DNA of 6,944 nt from positions 1 through 6,944 of the forward strand of contig JBDKTK010000272.1 of assembly GCA_039680225.1 (NCBI GenBank). Reading direction: 5' to 3'. Shown here one piece after another: positions 1 through 5,497 of this stretch. This stretch comes from JBDKTK01 sp039680225 (lineage in GTDB: Bacteria; Desulfobacterota; Syntrophia; Syntrophales; UBA4778). The position numbers and the translations under genes are program-made. The notes below the pieces were generated by a model. The model made no database searches. It saw nothing but the letters and a program-made list of their open reading frames with translations, and was not told where the DNA came from. Position 1 is the stretch's first letter; the number at the start of each line of letters is the position of its first letter.

Positions 1-260
1 AGTTTTGCGATCCCCATCTCCAGCATCGGGCGGCAGATGTCCACGGCTGTCACCTTGGCGTCCGGAAAGCGCCGGAGCGCTTCGCGGGAACAGGAAAGGG
101 TCCCGGCGCACAGGTCCAAGATCCTGGGTCTTGGCGCCGGATCAATCCTTTCGACCAGGCGGGCGCGCCACCCCGCATCCAGCCCCAGGCTTAGGATTCG
201 GTTGACCCTGTCGTATGATGAGGCGAATTCCGTGAAATGATCGGACATCCACGAGTACAT
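1..260 (-). CDS. UbiE/MenG-like SAM-dependent methyltransferase (5' part, cut by window edge)
   Basis: Read on the minus strand, this gives a protein starting MYSWMSDHFTEF (ATG at 260) or MSDHFTEF (ATG at 248, in frame) and running off the left edge after about 80 residues. The stretch FASSYDRVNRILSLGLDAGW is like the N-terminus of UbiE/MenG/COQ5 methyltransferases. It is followed by a class I SAM-binding motif, ILDLCAGT, and then AKVTAVDICRPMLEMG, which matches the acidic second motif and the post-motif helix. The family methylates demethylmenaquinone or related quinone precursors in the cytoplasm. The canonical GTG of motif I reads GTL here, so a more distant methyltransferase of the same fold is possible. 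Neither start has a strong ribosome-binding site. The gene is transcribed away from the oxidoreductase gene and shares its upstream region with it. Family assignment is fairly sure; the quinone substrate is inference. Confidence 0.8.
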   Translation of the reverse strand, partial: MYSWMSDHFTEFASSYDRVNRILSLGLDAGWRARLVERIDPAPRPRILDLCAGTLSCSREALRRFPDAKVTAVDICRPMLEMGIAK

Positions 261-272
261 AAAAATCCATTT

Positions 273-288
273 TAAAATCCGGATTTTA
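273..288. promoter_or_regulatory. Perfect 16-bp palindrome, candidate operator in divergent promoter region
   Basis: TAAAATCC followed directly by GGATTTTA forms an uninterrupted 16-bp palindrome about 13-25 bp upstream of the methyltransferase starts. A further AAAATCC lies at 262-268 and a GGATTTTA half-site at 372-379. On the minus strand the palindrome overlaps a TATAAA sequence (284-289) that could be the -10 box of the methyltransferase promoter. Symmetry and position suggest a dimeric regulator site; no specific regulator can be named. Confidence 0.45.
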
Positions 289-387
289 TAGCTTAGGGCG
301 GATTATCAGATTTTGTAAAGTCCCCAAAACAGCGAACGAATCCAGAATCAATGTTCATCAATCAAATCTCTGGATTTTACCGGAAAA

Positions 388-393
388 TATACT
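388..393 (+). promoter_or_regulatory. Possible -10 box (TATACT) for the Fe-S/FAD oxidoreductase gene
   Basis: TATACT matches the sigma-70 -10 consensus at five of six positions and lies 51 bp before the chosen start codon. No convincing -35 box is seen 16-18 bp upstream, so the promoter may need an activator. The GGATTTTA half-site at 372-379 lies just upstream, between the -10 and the expected -35 position. Confidence 0.3.
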
Positions 394-444
394 AAGACAT
401 TTAATATGGCCCAAACAAATGAAACTGATAAAAAGGAGGCGGCC

Positions 445-2304
445 ATGGAAAACAAGCCGAAGTTAAACGGACCAACCTTGGAGATGGCCAAAAGGTGTCG
501 TCATTATGCCATGTGCAAAATCGATTACCTGGGGACCGGAATATGCGCCTCCGGTGTGGCAAAGCATTACGTCAGCTATTACCCCCAGGGCCGCATGGAT
601 CTTTACGCGGCGCTTGCGTCAGGCTTGGTCCCCGTGACGGACGTCCTGGAGGACATCGCGGATTCCTGCGATCTTTGCGGTGTCTGCGATTATCAATGCC
701 ACTTCTACACTGAGATGCGGCCCTCCCTGGTCATGGCCGCCTTGAAGAGTTATGTCGACGATTACCGTTCCCGCGGCGGAGAGGTCAAGCGCACCCATTC
801 TGATGACGTCCTCGCATCCCTGCAGGCGATTACGGGCGATCAGTGGGCCTCGAATGATCCAGCCATTCTTGTCACATATTCCCATGACCCGTTCCCACTT
901 GCCCCCCTTCTCATGCCCCGTTATGTTGCGCTGCCGCGGACCCGCGAAGAGGTCTCGGGTATCGTCAGACTCGCAAGAGAAAGGGGCATTAATTATGTAA
1001 CCCGGGGCAATGGGGGGAGCACCACCGCTCAGGTCCTCACGGACGGCATAGTTATTGACGTCAACAGGATGAAGGGGATTGAAATCGATATGGAAAACTG
1101 GGTGGCAAAAGTCGGGGCCGGGGTGACGTCATTCGACCTGCAGAAAGAAGCGGCGCAGCTGGGCTGCCGGATCTGTTCCGCGGAGCCGTCCGCCATGGTC
1201 TGCAGCAATATAATATGCTCGGGGACGTTCTCAACCTGGGCAAATGTTTACGGCCTCGCGGCGGACAACGCAGTGGACGCCGAATTCGTGGGGCCTGATG
1301 GAAACACTTTTAACCTGAATGACAAAACGGCCCCGAACCTGTTCGCTTTTCATAGGGGCGACGCGTCGTCGCCCGGCATCTGCACCAGCGCGAAAGTAAA
1401 GCTCTACCCAGTCACGGACGATGAAGGTGGCGTCCTGGTCCCCTTCTCCTCGCTCGGGGAGGCCCTGGAATTTGCGAAGCAGTTGAGCATCAGGCGCATT
1501 GGCTTGGCTGTGGGCGTGCTTGGCGGGCATTACGTTACTTCATTTACCTCTCCTTCAAAAGAGCTGGCAGACCGCGTAAAGCCGGTCCTGACGGACCTCC
1601 TGGGCGCTAATTACATGGTCCTCGTGCTGGGCGACAGTTATGCGATTAAATCTGTAAAATCAATGGCCAACCCGGTGATCGGCAATGAGCTTTTTCGCAC
1701 ACTCGTGCTGGGCATGCCGAAACTTGCGGACGACGGATGGCAGGACCTGGTCCGGGGCATTGACTGGGAAAAGACCGCTTTCGAGATCCTGGCCGGGGTT
1801 GAGATGCAGACCGTGCTGGAAATGCTCCTTTCCCCCTCTCCCGAAAATATCACCTCGGCTGTGGCCGACACTGACATGAGGGATTTTTATCAGCATCTTT
1901 ATGAGAGACCTGAAATGCTTGACCTGGTCTGGCTCAACACGTTCAGGATCGTGAGCGCCAGGATGTCCCGCCACAAACACATGGTCGCTTTCATCCTGTA
2001 CATGCCAATGGAAGCAAAATTGATTGAAGATATTATCGGCGAGCTCGAGGAAATCGCCCGGAAGCACGGCATAACCCATGACTACGGGTTTGTCACACCA
2101 ATGGATTTCGGCAAGCGGGCGGTATTCGAGTATGACTACTATGTCGACCACGCCGACGAGGCGGACAGGAAGAGGATCCAGGATGCCGCGCCCGAGCTGA
2201 TGGCATTAATAGACAGGCTTTACAGGGACGTCAAGGGGACCACATGGATTAAACACATAGTATCCCAGGGCTTCTCCCGGAAGGAGCAGTTCCTATACAT
2301 TTGA
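445..2304 (+). CDS. Fe-S cluster/FAD-binding (PCMH-type) oxidoreductase, GlcD-like
   Basis: The chosen start is ATG 445, because a perfect AAGGAGG (433-439) ends 5 nt before it; an in-frame ATG at 406 would add 13 polar residues but has no such site. The protein has 619 residues. Residues 75-85 form CxxCxxCxxxC, a classical 4Fe-4S signature, and C18, C24 and C34 may help bind a second cluster. From about 155 to 335 there is a PCMH/FAD_binding_4 domain: PRTREEVSGIVRLARERG, then the FAD pyrophosphate loop RGNGGSTTAQ (187-196), and GTFSTWANVYG (260-270) with VGPDG (282-286). The C-terminal part resembles the substrate/cap domain of GlcD/vanillyl-alcohol-oxidase relatives. Such enzymes oxidise 2-hydroxy acids or alcohols and pass electrons through FAD to Fe-S and a cellular acceptor. 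In the usual GlcD-GlcF type fusions the Fe-S part is C-terminal; here it is N-terminal. No signal peptide or membrane segment is seen. Substrate unknown. The gene stands alone and converges with the CoA-transferase gene. Confidence 0.88.
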   Translation: MENKPKLNGPTLEMAKRCRHYAMCKIDYLGTGICASGVAKHYVSYYPQGRMDLYAALASGLVPVTDVLEDIADSCDLCGVCDYQCHFYTEMRPSLVMAALKSYVDDYRSRGGEVKRTHSDDVLASLQAITGDQWASNDPAILVTYSHDPFPLAPLLMPRYVALPRTREEVSGIVRLARERGINYVTRGNGGSTTAQVLTDGIVIDVNRMKGIEIDMENWVAKVGAGVTSFDLQKEAAQLGCRICSAEPSAMVCSNIICSGTFSTWANVYGLAADNAVDAEFVGPDGNTFNLNDKTAPNLFAFHRGDASSPGICTSAKVKLYPVTDDEGGVLVPFSSLGEALEFAKQLSIRRIGLAVGVLGGHYVTSFTSPSKELADRVKPVLTDLLGANYMVLVLGDSYAIKSVKSMANPVIGNELFRTLVLGMPKLADDGWQDLVRGIDWEKTAFEILAGVEMQTVLEMLLSPSPENITSAVADTDMRDFYQHLYERPEMLDLVWLNTFRIVSARMSRHKHMVAFILYMPMEAKLIEDIIGELEEIARKHGITHDYGFVTPMDFGKRAVFEYDYYVDHADEADRKRIQDAAPELMALIDRLYRDVKGTTWIKHIVSQGFSRKEQFLYI

Positions 2305-2435
2305 GATTCGAAATATATTTAAAAAGTGCCGGTGTATAATCCTGCTATTTAATGGCGCGCTCTCCAAACTCCGGAATGCCTTACCGTATTCCTCCTTCCA
2401 TTCCCGAAATACACGCTCCACATGCTTTTGTGGAT

Positions 2436-2469
2436 AAGAAAAGCCCCGGCCTTTGCCGGGGCTTTTCTT
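2436..2469. terminator. Bidirectional Rho-independent terminator between convergent genes
   Basis: A perfect 15-bp stem (2436-2450 paired with 2455-2469) with a CTTT loop has the GC core AGCCCCGGC and is flanked by AAAA on the left and TTTT on the right. It can therefore stop transcripts of both strands. It lies 131 bp after the oxidoreductase stop and 17 bp after the CoA-transferase stop. A second small hairpin (TCCACA 2417-2422 / TGTGGA 2429-2434) sits directly beside it. The rest of the 2305-2486 gap holds nothing I recognise. Confidence 0.93.
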
Positions 2470-2486
2470 CAATTAATTTTATATTA

Positions 2487-3821
2487 TTACTTATTCTTCT
2501 TGCGCCAGATATTCATTTTTTGCGCTTGCTCAATCAGGCCGTCCCGCAGGTCCGGATGCGCAATGCCGATCAGGGCCTCCGCTCTTTGCCAGGTGGATTT
2601 TCCGGCGAGATCGGCAATACCGTACTCGGTCACTATGCAGTGGGCCTGGGTGCGCGGGACGGTTACGATGGATCCCGGGGGAAGCGTCGGAACAATGCGC
2701 GATCTCATATTGCCCTGCTTATCCTTATATGCTGAATTGCAGCAGATGAATGAGATGCCGCCCTTGGACATGTACGCGCCCGTGGCGAAATCGAGTTGTC
2801 CTCCTGTTCCGCTGATATGGCGGGGACCGGAAGATTCGGAAGATACCTGGCCGAAGAGGTCAACCTCGATGCAGGCATTGATCGAAATGACGTTATCATT
2901 CTGTGCAATCACGTGGGGATCGTTAGTGTATGAAACCGGGTATGTAGCCAGTGATGGGTTATAATCCATCCATTCATACAGGAACGGGCTGCCCGCCGCG
3001 AAAGCGAACACGCTCTTATTCTTGTCAATGCTCTTTCTCTTGTTGGTTAGTTTGCCCGCCTCGTGCATGTGGTAATAGGCATCAACCATCATTTCCGTAT
3101 GGCAGCCGAGGTCTTTCACATCGGATTCGGCCAGCATGGTCCCGAGTACGTTCGGAAGCCCTCCTATCCCGAGTTGTATGCAGGCGCCGTCCTTGATCAT
3201 GGGCATTATATGCGCAGCTATTTTCTTATCGATTTCGGTGGGCGCTGCCGGGGGAATAGCTTCCACCTTGGATTCGAATTCGGTGATATAGTCGACTTCC
3301 GAGATGTGCACAGTCTCGTCCCTGCCGCCCATTGTCCAGGGCAGATTCGGGTTGACTTCCAGGACGATCTTTTTCGAAACATCCAGGGCGGCGCGAACGG
3401 CCGCTACTCCATTGTGAAGGCTGAAAAAACCCTGCTTGTTCATTTTGGTTACCCTGAGCATCGCGACATCAACATTCTTGATGCTCTTGGTGTAGAACAA
3501 AGGCTGGTTGCGAAAAATCATTGGGTGGTAATAGCACCTGCCCCGGTCATGGAGCTTGCGTGAATAACCCGAAAAATGCCAGTCTTGCAGAGTGAATACG
3601 TCTCCTCCAGGATCGGCTTCAATGCAGGCCTGCTGGGACAAGCTGAGCACGATGCGGATATTGATGTCCTTAAGTTCGTCCTTGCGGGCGGCCAGAGCTT
3701 TGTCCAGGGCGATAGGCTTGGTGTGGCCAAAACCATACTCAATCCAGTCTCCGCTCTTGACCACTTTTACCGCTACTTCGGGTGAAACCAGTTTCTTACG
3801 ATACTCTTCTGCGTAATCCAT
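2487..3821 (-). CDS. Acyl-CoA:acetate CoA-transferase, butyryl-CoA:acetate / 4-hydroxybutyrate type
   Basis: The 444-aa product has the full length and motif order of the acetyl-CoA hydrolase/transferase family (Cat1/AbfT/But type). It starts MDYAEEYRKK with AGGGAGGA 6-7 nt upstream. Visible motifs are QLGIGGLPN (216-224, CoA-binding loop), HTEMM with the expected catalytic glutamate E243, SGTGGQLDF (337-345) and VTEYGIADL (397-405) followed by QRAEALIGIAHPDLRD. These enzymes form a glutamyl-CoA thioester intermediate and move CoA between an acyl-CoA and a carboxylate, usually acetate, in the cytoplasm. The stretch after E243 (VDAYYHMHEAG, then FAFAAGS and LYEWMDYNP) is most like butyryl-CoA or 4-hydroxybutyryl-CoA transferases, but the acyl specificity cannot be fixed by eye. 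The gene appears monocistronic, with a terminator just downstream. Nothing is truncated or missing. Confidence 0.93.
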   Translation of the reverse strand: MDYAEEYRKKLVSPEVAVKVVKSGDWIEYGFGHTKPIALDKALAARKDELKDINIRIVLSLSQQACIEADPGGDVFTLQDWHFSGYSRKLHDRGRCYYHPMIFRNQPLFYTKSIKNVDVAMLRVTKMNKQGFFSLHNGVAAVRAALDVSKKIVLEVNPNLPWTMGGRDETVHISEVDYITEFESKVEAIPPAAPTEIDKKIAAHIMPMIKDGACIQLGIGGLPNVLGTMLAESDVKDLGCHTEMMVDAYYHMHEAGKLTNKRKSIDKNKSVFAFAAGSPFLYEWMDYNPSLATYPVSYTNDPHVIAQNDNVISINACIEVDLFGQVSSESSGPRHISGTGGQLDFATGAYMSKGGISFICCNSAYKDKQGNMRSRIVPTLPPGSIVTVPRTQAHCIVTEYGIADLAGKSTWQRAEALIGIAHPDLRDGLIEQAQKMNIWRKKNK

Positions 3822-3848
3822 AAATAATCCTCCCTCAAAAATTGTTTA

Positions 3849-3875
3849 TGCGCAAACCTGGTGTGGTTTTGTGCA
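3849..3875. promoter_or_regulatory. Imperfect stem-loop upstream of the CoA-transferase gene
   Basis: TGCGCAAACC (3849-3858) can pair with GGTTTTGTGCA (3865-3875) around a TGGTGT loop, with one bulged base and one G-U pair. It lies about 15 bp upstream of the CoA-transferase ribosome-binding site, so it is either a leader hairpin or an operator. The evidence is symmetry and position only. Confidence 0.25.
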
Positions 3876-3953
3876 CTCTTTAGATGATGCTTGTGACTTA
3901 GTGTATACCTCCTTTATTCCGATCCATTACAGGCGCTTGGATGAAAGAAGAAA

Positions 3954-3979
3954 AAGCCGGGCTGGCGTGGACCCGGCTT
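3954..3979 (-). terminator. Orphan Rho-independent terminator, minus strand
   Basis: AAGCCGGG (3954-3961) pairs perfectly with CCCGGCTT (3972-3979) around a 10-nt loop. On the minus strand the stem is followed by TTTTTCTTCTTT, a good U-tract, so it should end transcripts coming from the right. The operon to the right already has its own terminator at 4566-4592, and no confident minus-strand gene lies between the two. It may end an unannotated small RNA, act as a backup terminator, or work as an attenuator 133 bp upstream of the CoA-transferase start. Confidence 0.7.
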
Positions 3980-4179
3980 CTCTCGATTCGGGTGCCTTAC
4001 GGCTTTGATCAAAAATGCCGGCAAGGCATCCTTCTGATTGATAATGAGCGAATAAAACAGCAAATTACGGACACTGTTCCGGACAAAGATTTCAGGAGCG
4101 GGTTCAATCCGGACTGCGACAATACTTAAATTGCTGGAACTGATGCTAAAAAAGTAAGGAATAAAAAGAAGCGGGGGCT

Positions 4180-4218
4180 TCGGTGGATGGTAAGGAGGGA
4201 TTCAATACCATCCACCGA
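4180..4218. repeat. Perfect 13-bp inverted repeat, hairpin with AGGAGGG in the loop
   Basis: TCGGTGGATGGTA (4180-4192) is the exact reverse complement of TACCATCCACCGA (4206-4218). The 13-nt loop reads AGGAGGGATTCAA on the plus strand. Neither strand has an immediate U-tract, so it is not a simple terminator, although on the minus strand a small GAAGC/GCTTC hairpin and TTTTTATT follow shortly after. It may be a structured RNA element or a protein-binding site. Confidence 0.6.
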
Positions 4219-4356
4219 GAGTACACAGAAGATTTTTGGCGTAATGCCACTATTTCTTCACTTACTAGCGCCTTTATATAAGCAAACAATATTCCACTTT
4301 CGCCTTGCTGACCGCCGCCTGAATGTTGGCGCTGAAGCCGTCATCAAGGAGGAGCC

Positions 4357-4482
4357 GTGAAAGCTCCCGCCATTCTTGAAAAAATCGACGAAAACCAACT
4401 GGCCGGTCCCCACAGGCCACCGTGGGAAATGGCAACCGGATGCTTAAAGCGCCGAAAAGGCCGGGAGAATAATTACGAATAA
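4357..4482 (+). CDS. Candidate small protein, 41 aa, unknown function
   Basis: A GTG start at 4357 is preceded by AAGGAGG (4346-4352) with a 4-nt gap, as good a ribosome-binding site as that of the large genes here. The frame codes for 41 residues beginning MKAPAILEKIDENQLAGP (GTG read as Met), with a proline- and tryptophan-containing centre (HRPPWE) and a basic end (CLKRRKGRENNYE). There is one cysteine, and no signal peptide or membrane segment. I do not recognise the family. It lies alone between two minus-strand genes, with no clear promoter seen. The opposite strand of the same bases is also partly open, so this could be part of a repeat or a decayed element rather than a gene. The ribosome-binding site is the main support. 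Confidence 0.35.
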   Translation: MKAPAILEKIDENQLAGPHRPPWEMATGCLKRRKGRENNYE

Positions 4483-4511
4483 TCGTGAAATATTTTTGGC
4501 ATTTCGTAATT
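4471..4511. repeat. 9-bp inverted repeat with 23-bp spacer
   Basis: AATTACGAA (4471-4479) and TTCGTAATT (4503-4511) are exact reverse complements. The left arm overlaps the last codons of the 41-codon ORF. The site is AT-rich and lies just beyond the phosphotransacylase operon terminator. It could be a paired regulator site or a weak hairpin. Confidence 0.4.
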
Positions 4512-4565
4512 TGCCGATATTACACAACGCTGTTTCTGGTAAAGATTTGGGGTCGGGTGAAAAGA

Positions 4566-4592
4566 AAAAGCAGGGTCATCAACCCTGCTTTT
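4566..4592 (-). terminator. Rho-independent terminator of the phosphotransacylase operon
   Basis: An 11-bp stem (AAAAGCAGGGT, 4566-4576, with its complement at 4582-4592) closes a 5-nt loop. On the minus strand it is followed by a U-rich run (TTTTTCTTTT). It lies 49 bp after the stop of the 279-aa gene. The right side is also T-rich on the plus strand, so weak two-way action is possible. Confidence 0.88.
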
Positions 4593-4641
4593 CATTCCTT
4601 GGATTATTCGACCTGACACCTGGCCTTCAAGGGGATTAATT

Positions 4642-5481
4642 TTACGCCCTGATAGATGCAAGGGCCATGTCCAAAAGCAGCGAATCAGGGGACTCGCAGC
4701 GGAGATTAAGCACGACAGGATATTTCGTTCCCAACAGCGCTCCTGCCGATATGCTCGTGCCCAGAAAAATCAAGACCTCAGCTATTGAGTAGCCGGCTTC
4801 TATGTCCGGGAGGAAATATATATCCGCCTGCCCGGCAACGGGGCTCTTGATGCCTTTCCTCAAGCACCTCTCACGGGATGATGCGGAATCGATATCAAGA
4901 GGGCCGTCAACAATCCCCTTCAACTGGTTGCGTCCGGACATTTGGGCAAGAACGGCCGCGTCCACCGAAGAAGGGATATTGAAATTGACAATTTCGGCTG
5001 CCGACAGGGCGGCAATCTTCGGCTTTTCAATACCCAGACCCATGGCAAAGTCAATGGCATTCTCCAGGATACGGACTTTCTGTTTGATATCGGGGAAAGC
5101 CTGTATCAGCGTATCGGTCAGCATGAATATCCTGTTTTCGGAAGGCAATTCAAAAAGTGAAATGTAACTCAGCGACTCTCGCCCGCCAACGGCCGCTTCA
5201 TTCTCGGTGAGCGCGTCGGTGAAATCCTGCATATGTGCATCGCCCTGGAAAAGTATGTCCGCCTCCCCGTTTTTGGTCATGACCAGGGCTGCATCAACGA
5301 CATCCCTCGTCACAGGTTTATCTGTTCCGCCCTCGCCGACAAGGATGGGGACAATCAATCCGGCCTTTTCCGCTTTTTCAAGGAATTGAGACACCCTGCG
5401 GCTGCGGGGCGCCGGGACGGCGAGCTTTTTTCTTCCGTTGTCCTGCGCCTTTTCCATAATCTGCTTGAAATTCTTTATCAT
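4642..5481 (-). CDS. Phosphate acetyl/butyryltransferase-family protein (279 aa), second gene of pair
   Basis: The product begins MIKNFKQIMEKAQDNGRKKL, as phosphate butyryltransferases (Ptb) usually do, and at 279 aa is slightly shorter than their roughly 300 aa. Family motifs are LTDT (121-124) with PDIKQKVRILENA, PKIAALSAAEIVN (154-166), DGPLDIDSA (192-200) and VAGQADIYFLPDIEAGY (215-231). The reaction in the family is acyl-CoA plus phosphate to acyl-phosphate plus CoA, in the cytoplasm. Two usual features are altered: the EAGN-x-x-x-K segment reads EAGYSIAE, and the C-terminal SRSDS signature reads LRCES (260-264). It follows the 308-aa paralog after 16 bp, with a weak ribosome-binding site (AAGAGAA), and an operon terminator follows. 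It may be an active phosphotransacylase of unknown acyl range, or one subunit of a mixed enzyme. Confidence 0.87.
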   Translation of the reverse strand: MIKNFKQIMEKAQDNGRKKLAVPAPRSRRVSQFLEKAEKAGLIVPILVGEGGTDKPVTRDVVDAALVMTKNGEADILFQGDAHMQDFTDALTENEAAVGGRESLSYISLFELPSENRIFMLTDTLIQAFPDIKQKVRILENAIDFAMGLGIEKPKIAALSAAEIVNFNIPSSVDAAVLAQMSGRNQLKGIVDGPLDIDSASSRERCLRKGIKSPVAGQADIYFLPDIEAGYSIAEVLIFLGTSISAGALLGTKYPVVLNLRCESPDSLLLDMALASIRA

Positions 5482-5497
5482 TGCAAATTCTCTTTCT

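Larger units (their letters stand above)
3822..4641. other. 820-bp intergenic stretch, structured but without a confident gene
   Basis: Contents from left to right: the CoA-transferase leader with a stem-loop (3849-3875); AAAGGAGGT on the minus strand (3907-3915) with no start codon after it; the orphan terminator (3954-3979); a minus-strand frame open from 4201 to 3914 without ATG or GTG; a 13-bp hairpin (4180-4218); a 41-codon plus-strand ORF (4357-4482); a 9-bp inverted repeat (4471-4511); and the terminator of the phosphotransacylase operon (4566-4592). The amount of structure exceeds that of a plain spacer and may reflect a small RNA or a decayed insertion. I saw no transposase motif or clear terminal repeats. 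Confidence 0.6.

Noticed and set aside
406..444. Upstream in-frame ATG at 406 as the start of the oxidoreductase gene
   Set aside because: No ribosome-binding site lies before it, and the perfect AAGGAGG falls inside this extension, 5 nt before ATG 445.
1660..2151. Minus-strand 163-codon ORF inside the oxidoreductase gene
   Set aside because: It lies wholly antisense to a gene with clear domains. Its His- and Val-rich composition is that of a shadow frame.
2422..2964. Plus-strand 180-codon ORF opposite the CoA-transferase 3' end
   Set aside because: It begins within the terminator region and runs antisense to the conserved C-terminal motifs of the CoA-transferase. No ribosome-binding site or family pattern.
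3063..3563. Plus-strand 166-codon ORF opposite the CoA-transferase
   Set aside because: Antisense to the catalytic region, which includes E243 and the glycine loop; a shadow of the real gene.
3941..4129. Plus-strand 62-codon ORF starting MKEEKAGLAW
   Set aside because: It has no ribosome-binding site, and its first codons are simply the arms of the minus-strand terminator at 3954-3979. The translated sequence shows no recognisable motif.
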